A stretch of 64,000 bases of DNA from Streptomyces tuirus (GTDB taxonomy: Bacteria > Actinomycetota > Actinomycetes > Streptomycetales > Streptomycetaceae): positions 1,054,001-1,118,000 of the forward strand of contig JAGTPG010000001.1 of NCBI GenBank assembly GCA_018195615.1, given 5' to 3'. The notes under the pieces are model-generated. The model was given only the letters and a program-made list of their open reading frames with translations, did not search any database and was not told the DNA's origin. Position numbers and translations under genes: made by a program. Shown piece by piece: positions 25,935 through 35,573 of this stretch; positions within the stretch are counted from its first letter, which is position 1, and every line of letters begins with the position of its first letter.

Positions 25935-27532
25935 ATGTCCACCAGCGCACTGACCCACCACGTCCGCGTCCTCGCGGCCCCGGGCGACCGGCATGACGAG
26001 ATCCTCACGCCCGCCGCCCTCGACTTCGTCGGCCACCTGGCCGCGGCCTTCGGCGAGCGCCGGCAGTCACTGCTGAAGGAGCGTCGCCGGCAGGCCCTGC
26101 GCCTGGCGAGCGGCTCTCCGCTCGAGTTCCCCCTGGTCACCTCCGCCGTTCGCGCGGACCCGTCCTGGCGGGTCGCGCCGCCCGCACCCGGCCTGACCGA
26201 CCGGCGGGTGGAGATCACCGGCCCACCCGAGCGCCGGATGACCGTCAACGCCCTGAACTCCGGTGCCAAGGTCTGGCTGGCGGACTTCGAGGACGCCACG
26301 TCCCCCACCTGGGAGAACATCGTCGGCGGCCAGCTCAACCTGCTCGACGCCATCGAGCGCCGGATCGACTTCACCACCCCGAGGGCAAGGAGTACCGCCT
26401 CAAGGACCGCGAACAGCTCGCCACCATCGTCGTCCGCCCCCGTGGCTGGCACCTCGACGAGGAGCACCTGGAGTTCGACGGCCGGGCGGTGCCCGCCGCC
26501 CTCGTGGACTTCGGGCTGTACTTCTTCCACTGCGCCCAGCGGCAGATCGACGCGGGTCACGGCCCGTACTTCTACCTGCCGAAGCTGGAGAACCGCTACG
26601 AGGCCCGCCTCTGGAACGACATCTTCGTGATGGCCCAGGAGCTGCTCGGCATCCCCCGGGGCACCGTCCGAGCCACCGTCCTCATCGAGACGATCACCGC
26701 CGCCTTCGAGATGGAGGAGATCCTCCACGAACTGCGGGAACACAGCGCGGGGTTGAACGCGGGCCGCTGGGACTACCTCTTCAGCCTGATCAAGACCTTC
26801 GGCCACCGCACCGACTTCCTGCTCCCCGACCGGGCGAAGGTCACGATGACCGCGCCTTTCATGCGGGCCTACACCGAGCTCCTCGTCCGCACCTGCCACA
26901 AGCGCGGCGCCCACGCCATCGGCGGCATGGCAGCCCAGGTGCCCGGCAAGGACCCGGCCGCGAACGAGGCCGCGCGCGCCAAGGTGCGCCTCGACAAGGA
27001 GCGCGAGGCGGAGGACGGGTTCGACGGGTCCTGGGTGGCCCACCCGGGCCTGGTGTCCGTCTGCCGTGAGGTGTTCGGCGGAGTGCTCGGCGAGCGGCCG
27101 CACCAGCTGGACCGCACCCGCGACGACGTCGAGGTCACGGCGGCCGACCTGCTGTCCGTGCGCCGGATCAGCGGACCGCCGACCGCCGAGGGCGTGCGCA
27201 CCAACATCGCCGTCACGCTACGGTACTTCGCCGCCTGGCTGCGCGGCCAGGGCGCCGTGGCCCTGTTCGGCCTCATGGAGGACGCGGCCACCGCCGAGAT
27301 CGCCCGCGTGCAGATCTGGCAGTGGCTGCGGCACCGGGTCATCGACCGGGAGACCGTGTCGGGGCTGCTTGACGACGAAGTCGCCGCGCTCGGCGCAGAG
27401 TACCCGTGGGCGCCCATCGACGAGATTCGCGCGCTCTTCGAACGCACCGCCATGGCAGGCGAGTTGCCCCTGTTCCTCACCCCGGACGCCTACACCCGTC
27501 ACCTGGTGAAGCGGACGGAGGCCGGGGCGTGA
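25935..27532 (+). CDS. aceB: Malate synthase A, frame-broken near 26380
   Basis: Condenses glyoxylate with acetyl-CoA to malate. The N-part reads through VNALNSGAKVWLADFEDATS and PTWENIVGGQLNLLDAIERR. One C is missing from the C run at 26377-26380; restoring it gives FTTPEGKEYRLKDREQLATI and a continuous 532-residue protein, the usual size of malate synthase A. Later motifs include RATVLIETITAAFEMEEILH (catalytic Arg and Glu) and AHAIGGMAAQVPGKD. CAGGAG lies just before the ATG. The stop overlaps the next gene's GTG. Confidence 0.93.
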
Positions 27533-28397
27533 GCCGGAACATCACGCGCGTCGGGGTGGTCGGCGGCGGGCAGATGGGCGCCGGGATCGCCGAGGTGTGC
27601 GCACGGGCCGGGCTCGACACCGTGGTCTGCGAAGTGGACGCGGTCGCCGCCCGCGCCGCCCGCGACCGGGTGGCGGCGTCGCTGGAGCGCGCGGTGCGCC
27701 GCGGCAAGCTGGCGGAGTCCGCCGCGCGGGACACACTCGCCCGCATGGTCTTCACCGGCAGCCTCGACGACCTCGCCGACCGGCAGCTCGTGGTCGAGGC
27801 CGTGATCGAGAACCCGGACGCGAAGACCGAGATCTTCGCCGCCCTCGACAAGATCGTCGAGGCGGAGGACGCGATCCTGGCGACCAACACCTCCTCCCTC
27901 CCGATCATGCGGCTCGGCATGGCCACCGGCCGGGCGGACCGGGTCGTGGGGGTCCACTTCTTCAACCCGGTGCCGGTGCTGCCGCTGGTGGAGGTGGTGA
28001 CCTCCCTGCACACGTCCCCGGAGACGGTCGACCGCGTCCAGGACTTCGCCACCGGAGTGCTCGGCAAGACGGTGATCCACTCCCGGGACCGGGCGGGATT
28101 CGTCGTCAACGCCCTGCTGATCCCGTATCTGCTGTCGGCGATCCGGATGGCGGAGTCCGGCTTCGCCACCGCCGCCGACATCGACACCGGCATGGAGCTG
28201 GGCTGCGCCCACCCCATGGGGCCGCTGAGGCTCGCCGACCTCATCGGCCTGGACACCGTCGCCTCGATCGCGGAGTCCCTGTACGACGAGTTCCGTGAGC
28301 CGCTCTACGCCCCGCCGCCGCTGCTCCAGCGGATGGTGGAGGCGGGACTCCTCGGCCGGAAGACGGGCCGCGGGTTCCAACCTACGACCAGGGCTGA
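27529..28397 (+). CDS. 3-hydroxybutyryl-CoA dehydrogenase, frame-broken at the last codons
   Basis: A 289-residue NAD(P)-dependent 3-hydroxyacyl-CoA dehydrogenase. The Rossmann loop is VGVVGGGQMGAGIAEVCARA; further motifs are ILATNTSSLPI, VVGVHFFNPVPVLPLVEVV and DRAGFVVNALLIPYLL. As read, the frame runs past the family end into Pro/Arg-rich sequence up to 28716; one base restored near 28380 gives the normal end ...GRGF-x-TYDQG with a stop at 28395-28397. The GTG start overlaps the aceB stop, so it is coupled with aceB. It links the unit to butyryl/crotonyl-CoA or ethylmalonyl-CoA metabolism. Confidence 0.92.
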
Positions 28398-28474
28398 GGA
28401 CCTGGTACGACGCGGGCTGAGGGGCACGCGACCGCCGACGGGAGTGAGGGTTCCCGCACGGCGTCACAGGGGAA

Positions 28475-28507
28475 GGGCGGGAAGCGCACGTGCGGCGCTT
28501 CCTGCCC
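28475..28507 (+). terminator. Terminator after the glyoxylate unit
   Basis: GGGCGGGAAGCGC (28475-28487) pairs with GCGCTTCCTGCCC (28495-28507), with one G-T wobble and a 7-nt loop, about 80 nt after the dehydrogenase stop. It supports ending that gene at 28397 rather than 28716. Confidence 0.7.
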
Positions 28508-28517
28508 CGTCGCGTAC

Positions 28518-28608
28518 GCGCACCCCTCAGGTCCGTCCTGTCGCTCCGCGCACCCCGCAGGTCCGTCCTGTCGCGTCCGCGCACGCCTCGGGTCCCGTCC
28601 TGCGCGTG
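28518..28608 (+). repeat. Three ~30-bp degenerate direct repeats
   Basis: Units begin at 28518, 28548 and 28579 and share gcgcacccc(t/g)caggtccgtcc and then tgtcgc. They lie between the terminator and the metE riboswitch, with no gene across them. Confidence 0.65.
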
Positions 28609-28679
28609 CGCCACCTCACCATCCGAATGACGGACGCCCTCCTCCCCTTCGACGCGCCACGCCGTAGGCTGGTCGGCGC

Positions 28680-28875
28680 AGCTGGTTCGTCCCGTCCGCC
28701 AGGCGGGATGTCGTAAGAGGGAACCCGGTGGGAATCCGGGACTGCCCCGCAGCGGTGAGCGGGAACGACCGCCGTCATACGCACTGGGCCCACGAACAGG
28801 GCCCGGGAAGCGACGGCCAGTAGGTGTCCTCACATGGTGAGGACGTGCCCGCGAGTCCGAAGACCTGCCAACTGC
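28680..28875 (+). ncRNA. Cobalamin riboswitch controlling metE
   Basis: Contains the conserved core gggaacccggtgggaatccg, ccccgcagc and the B12-box region ending gagtccgaagacctgcca (near 28853-28870). The metE start is about 180 nt downstream. Very similar to the element at 33360-33572. In this class cobalamin binding shuts down the downstream gene. Confidence 0.92.
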
Positions 28876-29052
28876 CCGTGTGCGAACCACTCGTACGCGG
28901 ACATCCCGGTGACCTCGAGGGCGGGTCGGCGTACATACCAGGCGGACGACCGTGCCTTGCCGCGCACGCTCGCGACCGTCCGGTACGTCACCCCTTCGCG
29001 CTCTCGTCCCGTCTCCGGGATCTCAGGGATTCATCTCGCGAAGGAGATCTCC

Positions 29053-31371
29053 GTGACAGCCAAGTCCGCAGCCGCGGCAGCACGCGCCACCGTGTACGGC
29101 TACCCCCGCCAGGGCCCGAACCGGGAGCTGAAGAAGGCGATCGAGGGCTACTGGAAGGGCCGCGTCACCGCCGACGCCCTCCGGGCCACCGCCGCCGGAC
29201 TCCGCCGGAGCAACTGGCAGCAGCTCGCCGACGCCGGCATCCATGAGGTGCCCACCGGCGACTTCTCGTACTACGACCACGTCCTCGACACCACCGTCAT
29301 GGTCGGCGCCGTCCCCGAGCGGCACCGGGACGCCGTCGAGGCCGACGCCCTGGGCGGATACTTCGCCATGGCGCGCGGCACGCAGGACGTGGCGCCGCTG
29401 GAGATGACCAAGTGGTTCGACACCAACTACCACTACCTGGTGCCCGAGCTGGGCCCGGACACGGTCTTCACCGCCGACTCGGCCAAGCAGGTCGCCGAGC
29501 TCAAGGAAGCCCTGGCGCTGGGCCTGACCGCCCGCCCTGTCCTGGTCGGGCCGGTCACCTACCTGCTGCTCGCCAAGCCCGCCCCGGGGGTGTCCGCGGA
29601 CTTCGAGCCGCTCACCCTCCTGGACCGCCTGCTGCCGGTGTACGCCGAGGTCCTCGCCGACCTGCGCGCGGCCGGTGCGGAGTGGGTCCAGCTGGACGAG
29701 CCCGCCCTCGTGCAGGACCGCACCCCGGCCGAGCTGAACGCCGCCGAGCGCGCCTACCGCGATCTCGGTGCCCTCACCGACCGGCCGAAGCTGCTGGTCG
29801 CCTCGTACTTCAACCAGCTCGGCGAGGCCCTGCCGGTGCTGGCCAAGGCCCCGGTGGACGGGCTGGCGCTGGACTTCACCGACTCCGCGGCCGCCAACCT
29901 CGACGCCCTGGCCGCCGTCGGCGGACTGCCCGGCAAGCGCCTGGTCGCCGGCGTCGTCAACGGCCGCAACATCTGGATCAACGACCTGTCGAAGTCCCTG
30001 TCCATCCTGGGCACCCTCCTGGGCTTCGCCGACCGGGTCGACGTGGCCGCCTCCTGCTCCCTGCTCCACGTCCCCCTCGACGCGTCCGCCGAGCGGGACA
30101 TCGAGCCGCAGGTCCTGCGCTGGCTGGCCTTCGCGAAGCAGAAGAACGCCGAGATCGTCACCCTGGCCAAGGGCCTCGCCCAGGGCACGGTTGCCATCAC
30201 GGCCGAGCTGGCCGCCAACCGGGCCGATCTCGCCTCGCGCGCGAGTTCGCCCATCACCAACGACCCGGCGGTACGCGCCCGTGCCGCCGCCGTCACCGAG
30301 GCCGACGCCCGCCGCTCCCAGCCGTACACCGAGCGGGCCACGGCCCAGCGGGCCCACCTCGGACTGCCGCTGCTGCCGACGACGACCATCGGCTCGTTCC
30401 CGCAGACCGGCGAACTGCGCGTCGCGCGCGCCGACCTGCGCGCCGGGCGGATCGACGCCGCGGGGTACGAGGAGCGCATCAAGGCCGAGATCCAGGAGGT
30501 CGTCTCCTTCCAGGAGAAGACCGGGCTCGACGTCCTGGTGCACGGCGAGCCCGAGCGCAACGACATGGTCCAGTACTTCGCCGAGCAGCTGACCGGCTAC
30601 CTCGCCACCCAGCACGGCTGGGTCCAGTCCTACGGCACCCGCTACGTCCGCCCGCCGGTCCTGGCCGGCGACATCTCCCGCCCCGAGCCGATGACGGTGC
30701 GCTGGACGCGGTACGCCCAGTCCCTCACCGACCGCCCCGTCAAGGGCATGCTCACCGGCCCGGTCACCATGCTGGCCTGGTCCTTCGTCCGCGACGACCA
30801 GCCCCTCGGCGACACCGCACGCCAGGTCGCCCTAGCCCTGCGCGACGAGGTGGGCGACCTGGAGGCGGCCGGGACGTCGGTCATCCAGGTCGACGAACCC
30901 GCCCTGCGCGAGACGCTGCCGCTGCGCTCCACCGACCACCCGGCCTACCTCGCCTGGGCGACGGAGGCGTTCCGGCTCAGCACCTCCGGTGTCCGGCCGG
31001 ACACCCAGATCCACACCCACATGTGCTACGCCGAGTTCGGCGACATCGTGCAGGCGATCGACGACCTCGACGCCGACGTCATCAGCCTGGAAGCCGCCCG
31101 GTCGCACATGCAGGTCGCCCGCGAACTCGCCGCCCACGGCTACCCGCGGGAGGCCGGTCCGGGTGTCTACGACATCCACTCCCCGCGCGTGCCGAGCGCC
31201 GAGGAAGCCGCCACGCTGCTGCGCGCCGGCTTGAAGGCCATCCCTGCGGAGCGGCTGTGGGTCAACCCCGACTGCGGTCTCAAGACCCGCGGCTGGCCCG
31301 AGACCCGCGCCTCCCTGGAGAACCTGGTCGCCGCCGCCCGCACCGTCCGAGGTGAACTGTCCGCTTCCTGA
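29053..31371 (+). CDS. metE: Cobalamin-independent methionine synthase
   Basis: A 772-residue MetE that transfers a methyl group from 5-methyltetrahydropteroyl-glutamate to homocysteine without B12. The N-terminal barrel has [20 protein letters not shown] and [20 protein letters not shown]; the C-terminal barrel has [14 protein letters not shown], the zinc ligands in [10 protein letters not shown] (H and C) and [11 protein letters not shown] (C), and the Glu of [21 protein letters not shown] at 29041-29046 places the start at GTG 29053. The riboswitch upstream fits the known logic that metE is used only when cobalamin is short. It ends at a strong terminator. Confidence 0.97.
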   Translation: MTAKSAAAAARATVYGYPRQGPNRELKKAIEGYWKGRVTADALRATAAGLRRSNWQQLADAGIHEVPTGDFSYYDHVLDTTVMVGAVPERHRDAVEADALGGYFAMARGTQDVAPLEMTKWFDTNYHYLVPELGPDTVFTADSAKQVAELKEALALGLTARPVLVGPVTYLLLAKPAPGVSADFEPLTLLDRLLPVYAEVLADLRAAGAEWVQLDEPALVQDRTPAELNAAERAYRDLGALTDRPKLLVASYFNQLGEALPVLAKAPVDGLALDFTDSAAANLDALAAVGGLPGKRLVAGVVNGRNIWINDLSKSLSILGTLLGFADRVDVAASCSLLHVPLDASAERDIEPQVLRWLAFAKQKNAEIVTLAKGLAQGTVAITAELAANRADLASRASSPITNDPAVRARAAAVTEADARRSQPYTERATAQRAHLGLPLLPTTTIGSFPQTGELRVARADLRAGRIDAAGYEERIKAEIQEVVSFQEKTGLDVLVHGEPERNDMVQYFAEQLTGYLATQHGWVQSYGTRYVRPPVLAGDISRPEPMTVRWTRYAQSLTDRPVKGMLTGPVTMLAWSFVRDDQPLGDTARQVALALRDEVGDLEAAGTSVIQVDEPALRETLPLRSTDHPAYLAWATEAFRLSTSGVRPDTQIHTHMCYAEFGDIVQAIDDLDADVISLEAARSHMQVARELAAHGYPREAGPGVYDIHSPRVPSAEEAATLLRAGLKAIPAERLWVNPDCGLKTRGWPETRASLENLVAAARTVRGELSAS

Positions 31372-31381
31372 CCGCAGGGGT

Positions 31382-31420
31382 CCGGTGGGCCGGGACCTCT
31401 TGGACGTCCCGGCCCACCGG
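31382..31420 (+). terminator. metE terminator
   Basis: CCGGTGGGCCGGGAC (31382-31396) and GTCCCGGCCCACCGG (31406-31420) form a perfect 15-bp stem with a 9-nt loop, 11 nt after the metE stop. It can also stop transcription coming leftward from the ferredoxin gene. Confidence 0.85.
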
Positions 31421-31497
31421 CCGCTGGTGCGGACGACTTCAGCCACGGTAAGCCCTGGCGGCCCCGCCGCGTACGCGCGCCCTGCCACCGCCGCCAC

Positions 31498-31902
31498 TCA
31501 GGAAGCCGTCCGGCGGCGCGGCGGAGTGAAGGTGTACAGGTCGAGGATCTCCGGGCAGGGCGCGATGCCGGGGCCGCCCGCCCGTACCCAGGCGGCGATG
31601 TCCTCCGTCGCGTCCGGGTCGTTGACCAGCCCCAGCCACACCGGGCGGGCTCCGGCCGCCCGCCCGGCGGAGGAGGGCTGTACGACGATCACGTTGGCCT
31701 GCTCGCACACGTCCAGGCAGGCGGAGACCCGTACGGGAGCCTCCGCACGCAGGCGCGCGGTCTGTGCGGCGTGGTCGACGCCGGTCACTTTCGCGGTGCC
31801 GCAGCAGCAGTCCCGGCACACGACGACCCGGCAGGGCACACCGCCGACCGGTCGCGCCGCCACCTCGGTGCCGTACGCCTCATCGCCCATGGTCTCGGAC
31901 AC
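31498..31902 (-). CDS. (2Fe-2S) ferredoxin-like protein under riboswitch control
   Basis: A 134-residue thioredoxin-fold (2Fe-2S) ferredoxin. [20 protein letters not shown] supplies the N-terminal cysteines, [20 protein letters not shown] the second pair, and [20 protein letters not shown] the C-terminal fold. GAGAGGGG lies upstream of the GTG at 31902. It is the only gene between the riboswitch at 31950-32120 and the metE terminator, so it forms a one-gene B12-responsive unit. Relatives often accompany cobalamin or cobalt genes; it may donate electrons for Co reduction, but this is inferred. A decayed copy of its core is seen at 12.5 kb. Confidence 0.85.
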   Translation of the reverse strand: MSETMGDEAYGTEVAARPVGGVPCRVVVCRDCCCGTAKVTGVDHAAQTARLRAEAPVRVSACLDVCEQANVIVVQPSSAGRAAGARPVWLGLVNDPDATEDIAAWVRAGGPGIAPCPEILDLYTFTPPRRRTAS

Positions 31903-31949
31903 GCCGAAACACCCCTCTCTTCCGGGGAGATCCGCCCCGGGTCGTTCGA

Positions 31950-32120
31950 GGAGGCGACGACGTGAGTCTCCTGGCTCTCGGGTCGCAGCTCGCCCCGGCC
32001 TTCCCGCCCTTGCGGGGCAGTGGCTCGTACGGAGTTCGCTCACCGATCACAGTGGCGGGACCGCGCCGGATTCGCACCGGCTTCCTCGGACCGTCGTCGC
32101 CCTGTCGCCGGCCATCATCC
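31950..32120 (-). ncRNA. Cobalamin riboswitch, leftward, before the ferredoxin gene
   Basis: On the minus strand it reads gaagccggtgcgaatccggc, then ggtcccgccactgtgatcgg, and a B12 box cgagagccaggagactcacg at 31980-31961. The ferredoxin GTG is about 60 nt further on. It belongs to the same sequence subtype as the elements at 38840 and 42012. Confidence 0.92.
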
Positions 32121-32139
32121 CATCGGCCGGCTGCCCCGA

Positions 32140-33126
32140 TCATTCGGGCTCGTGCGCGTGCGGACTCGTCGCGGGCGGCGCGGCCGGGCGTTCCCGGCCA
32201 CCGTCATGGCCGGACGCCACCACCACGATCAGCCCCACCACGACGGCCCCGGCAGCCACCCGGCCGGCGGCCCGCACCACCCAGCCCGGCGGCGACGCGC
32301 CCTCGCTCCGCCCGGGTGCGCCCAGTCGCTCGGCCCGCCGCGCCGGCCGCAGCAGACGCAGCAACAGCAGCACCGCGACCGGGAGTTGCAGCAGCCACAG
32401 CACGGTGCGCGGCCACTCGCCGTACCAGACGTTGGTGCCGTACAGCAGGGTGTGCCACACGCTCAGCACGTAGACGACGATCACGAAACGGTGCAGTCGG
32501 CGCCAGGTGTTCGCTCCGATGCGGTGCCGGACGTAGAACAGCAGGCCGAGTGGAACGGCCAGATAGAGGGCGCCCTGGCCGATGGGGATGGCGATGCGGC
32601 CGGTGCCGGAGTCGTACCAGCCGGGCACGAACGTGTCGGCGAAGCCCGCCCACAGCCGTTCGGCCCAACCCAACTGAGCCTCATAGCGCACGAGTTCGGC
32701 CGCGAACATCAGCGCGTGCGCGAACATCAGGGCCATGGTGGTCAGGCTCGTGGTGCGGTGCCAGCGCTCCAGGACCTGCCGCGAGACCGGCAGCCGGGCG
32801 GGGCGCGGCCCCGACAGCAGCAGGCCGAGCACGACCGTCCCCCAGGCCCACAGCAGTCCCGACCAGCCGAACGCCTGGCTGAGGAGGTACATCCAGTACG
32901 TGCCGGCATCGTCCATGAACGGCATGACCGCGACGGTCGCCGAGTCGCCCGACTCCATGCGCACCCAGAAGAACGCGAAGACAGCCGCCGTGACCACGAC
33001 CGCCGCGGTCGCGTCGGGCAGCGCGGCGCGCAGGTCGGCACGCAGGGCGACGCGGTCGGACGGACGCCTGTCGCGGGCGGGCGGCGCGGTCGTGCCGTCG
33101 TCCTCCGGCGTCGTCTCTGGCAGCAT
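32140..33126 (-). CDS. Ferric-reductase-like transmembrane protein
   Basis: A 328-residue membrane protein with about seven helices: VVVTAAVFAFFWV near the N-terminus, then LLWAWGTVVLGLLLSG, and two His-containing helices (SLTTMALMFAHALMFAAELV; LHRFVIVVYVLSVWHTLLYG) of the ferric-reductase/NOX haem-binding domain. WHRTTS and RRLHRFV carry further conserved His. No FAD or NAD domain is present, so it needs a partner. It ends 20 nt before the riboswitch of the ferredoxin gene, and the pairing of a b-type haem membrane protein with a ferredoxin is suggestive of metal or corrinoid reduction. The C-terminal tail is His/Pro-rich. Confidence 0.85.
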   Translation of the reverse strand: MLPETTPEDDGTTAPPARDRRPSDRVALRADLRAALPDATAAVVVTAAVFAFFWVRMESGDSATVAVMPFMDDAGTYWMYLLSQAFGWSGLLWAWGTVVLGLLLSGPRPARLPVSRQVLERWHRTTSLTTMALMFAHALMFAAELVRYEAQLGWAERLWAGFADTFVPGWYDSGTGRIAIPIGQGALYLAVPLGLLFYVRHRIGANTWRRLHRFVIVVYVLSVWHTLLYGTNVWYGEWPRTVLWLLQLPVAVLLLLRLLRPARRAERLGAPGRSEGASPPGWVVRAAGRVAAGAVVVGLIVVVASGHDGGRERPAAPPATSPHAHEPE

Positions 33127-33359
33127 CCTGGGCCTTCCGGGGCGCGGGACACCGACGGGCGGTGTGCACGTGTGGTCGGAGCAACCAGTGTGACCGAGGT
33201 GGCCCGGTCACACCGAGGCCACATCCGGCCAGAGTGGCTGGTGGGGAGGGACTTGATGCCTCGGACCTGACGTCAGCCGCGGCCGATCGCTTTCGGACAA
33301 CCGGCGAGGGGCCCTCTGCCGCGGGCGCTCGGCCCGCCCTACGCTGATGCGTGCAGTCG

Positions 33360-33572
33360 GTTCGCGCCTCCTGTCCGACCGGACTTTCCGGGGGCGCGAC
33401 GCAAGAGGGAACCCGGTGGGAATCCGGGACTGTCCCGCAGCGGTGAGTGGGAACGACAGCCGTCAACAGCACTGGGTCCTGACCGAGTAGGGGCCGGGGA
33501 AGCGACGGCCAGTAGGTGCCCGCCGGGCCTTTCCGGTGGGCGAGCCCGCGAGTCCGAAGACCTGCCACTGCG
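33360..33572 (+). ncRNA. Cobalamin riboswitch before the kinase-PLP-ATP-grasp cluster
   Basis: Shares gggaacccggtgggaatccg, tcccgcagcggtgag, gcgacggccagtaggtgcc and gcgagtccgaagacctgcca with the metE element, so the two look like recent copies. The first gene starts about 120 nt downstream. The gap 33127-33359 holds the promoter of the leftward membrane protein and no gene. Confidence 0.92.
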
Positions 33573-33694
33573 CCCGCACATGGCGTGCGGGCTGTGCACG
33601 GTGACCTCGAGGACTGGGTCGGCGGTACGGACGGCTGCACCTGCGCTGCGCCGCGCCTCCTTCCCACGCATCCGGGCTCGGGACAAGGAGGAGG

Positions 33695-34554
33695 ATGGCC
33701 GCGACCGTCTCCGGCGTCTGCCACGGCACCCTGGGCGAGCTGTACCAGGGCCCGCTGCGGGCGGACCCCGATCCGGACATCGCCGTGGTGTCCTTCCCGT
33801 GGACCGCCACTCCTGGGTCCACTTCACCCCGGGCGGCGGCCCGCCGAACCCGCTGCCGCTGGGGAAGAAGTCCGCGACGGCGGCCCGGCTCTTCCTGCGG
33901 CACTTCGGGCTCACGCTGCCGCCGGGCCGCTGGGACGCCCACTCCGACCTGGACGTGGGCGTGGGGATGGCGAGTTCGACCGCCGATGTCGTGGCGACCC
34001 TGCGCTGTCTGTTCCGGCTCTTCGCGCTGCCGTACGACACGGACGTGGTCATCGGCGTCCTGGCGGCGATCGAGCGGGCCGACAGTGTCTTCCTCGACGA
34101 GTTCGCGCTGTACCTCAGCGGCCGGCACCGAGTGGTCCGGCACCTGGGCACGGAGATCGGCTTCCACACCGCGTACATCACCGAGCCCGGAACCGTGGAC
34201 ACCACCGCCGTCACCGATGTGCTGCTGGATCACTATCAGCGGCACGGGGAGGAGTACGAGCGGTGCCTGACCGATCTGCTCAAGGGGTTCGCCTCGGGCG
34301 ACCCGGCCGCCGTCGCGCGGGCGGCCACCACCAGTGCCGCGCTGTCGCAGCGGGCGCTGCCCAAAGCGTCTTTCGACAGCGTGCTCGCCCACCGCGAACG
34401 CTTCGGCGCCGACGGCGTCTTCGTCGCCCACACGGGCTGCCTGATCGGCTACCTCTTCCCCCACCGCCCCGACGCCGACCTCAAGTCGGAGCTGTCCGCG
34501 TTCTTCCACTCGCTCGGCCACCAGTGTTCCTTCGCCCATGGAGGCTACGGGTGA
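33695..34554 (+). CDS. GHMP-family kinase (PduX-like), frame-broken near 33799
   Basis: With one G restored near 33799 this is a 286-residue GHMP kinase. VCHGTLGELYQGPL is the N-terminal strand seen in PduX-type L-threonine kinases, SDLDVGVGMASSTADVVATL the phosphate-binding loop (G-x-G-x-x-SS-T), and VFVAHTGCLIGYLF the third motif. PduX makes L-threonine O-phosphate for the nucleotide loop of B12; here the neighbours are not cobalamin-assembly genes, so it more likely phosphorylates a Ser/Thr-type amino acid for the PLP enzyme next to it. AAGGAGGAGG precedes the ATG. Its stop overlaps the next GTG. First gene behind the riboswitch. Confidence 0.82.
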
Positions 34555-35573
34555 TCCACCCCCACATCGCCGACGCCCTCAAAGTTCCCGACCTGGTCCG
34601 GCTCAGCGACGGAATCGTCCTGATCCGGTTCGAGTCGATGAAGATCTACTCGGCCCTCGCCGCCGTACGCCATCTGCTGGAACGGCGCTCGATCCGCCCG
34701 GGCCAGACGTTGATCGACAGCTCCAGCGGCATCTACGCCTACGCGCTGGCCCTGGCCTGTCACCGCTACGGCATGCGCTGCCACATCGTCGCGTCCACCA
34801 CCGTCGACACCACCGCCCGCGCCCAGCTGGAGATACTCGGCGCCACCGTGGAACAGGTCAGACCCTCCAAGAACCTCAAGCTGGACCAGGAGTTACGGGT
34901 GCGGCGGGTCAAGGAGATCCTCGCCGACCACCCCGACTGGCACTGGATGCGCCAGTACCACGACGACATCCACTACCTGGGCTACCGCGAGGTCGCCGAC
35001 CGGATCACCACCGCCCTCCCCGACGCCGCGCTCACCGTCGTCGGAGGGGTGGGCTCCGGAGCCTCCACGGGCGGCCTCGTGGAACGCCTGCGCGCCACGG
35101 ACCCCTCGGTGCGGCTGGTCGGCGTCCAGCCGTTCGGCAGCGTCACCTTCGGCAGCCAGGACCACCACGACCCGGAGGCGATCATCGCCGGCATCGGGTC
35201 GTCGATCGTCTTCGACAACGTCCGCCACCACCTCTACGACACCCTGCACTGGCTGGACTTCAGCCACGCCATGTCCGGAACGATCGCCCTGCTGCGCGAC
35301 CACGCCGTCTTCGCCGGGCTGTCCACCGGCGCCGGATACCTGGCCGCGACGTACGAGGCACGCCGCCACCCGGACCGACTGCACCTGGTGATCGGCGCCG
35401 ACACCGGACACCGCTATGTCGAGCGCGTCTTCGCCCGCCACACGGAAGCCCTGGACCCCGCCGCCCTGAAGCCCGTCGAGGTATCCGCACCCGAGGAGAT
35501 GACCATGCCCTGGTCCAGAACAGCGTGGCGGCGCACCGCCCGCCCGGCCGGCGGGAAGGAGCGAGCGGCGTGA
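34551..35573 (+). CDS. PLP-dependent beta-replacement enzyme (cysteine-synthase fold)
   Basis: A 340-residue fold-type II PLP enzyme. FESMKIYSALAAVRHLLERR gives the Schiff-base lysine, TLIDSSSGIYAYALALACHR the asparagine-loop equivalent, and VVGGVGSGASTGGLVERLRA the Gly-rich phosphate cup (GxGxGxxxG). It is closest in layout to cysteine synthases and SbnA-like enzymes that swap an O-phosphate or O-acetyl for another nucleophile. Beside a small-molecule kinase it could act on an O-phospho amino acid to build a diamino or substituted amino acid. That reaction is inference. The GTG overlaps the kinase stop (GTGA) and its own stop overlaps the next GTG. Confidence 0.85.
   Translation: MIHPHIADALKVPDLVRLSDGIVLIRFESMKIYSALAAVRHLLERRSIRPGQTLIDSSSGIYAYALALACHRYGMRCHIVASTTVDTTARAQLEILGATVEQVRPSKNLKLDQELRVRRVKEILADHPDWHWMRQYHDDIHYLGYREVADRITTALPDAALTVVGGVGSGASTGGLVERLRATDPSVRLVGVQPFGSVTFGSQDHHDPEAIIAGIGSSIVFDNVRHHLYDTLHWLDFSHAMSGTIALLRDHAVFAGLSTGAGYLAATYEARRHPDRLHLVIGADTGHRYVERVFARHTEALDPAALKPVEVSAPEEMTMPWSRTAWRRTARPAGGKERAA

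Noticed and set aside
28398..28716. C-terminal extension of the hydroxyacyl-CoA dehydrogenase
   Set aside because: Low-complexity Pro/Arg/Ala sequence beyond the family end, a terminator and direct repeats inside it, and one restored base gives a normal stop at 28397.
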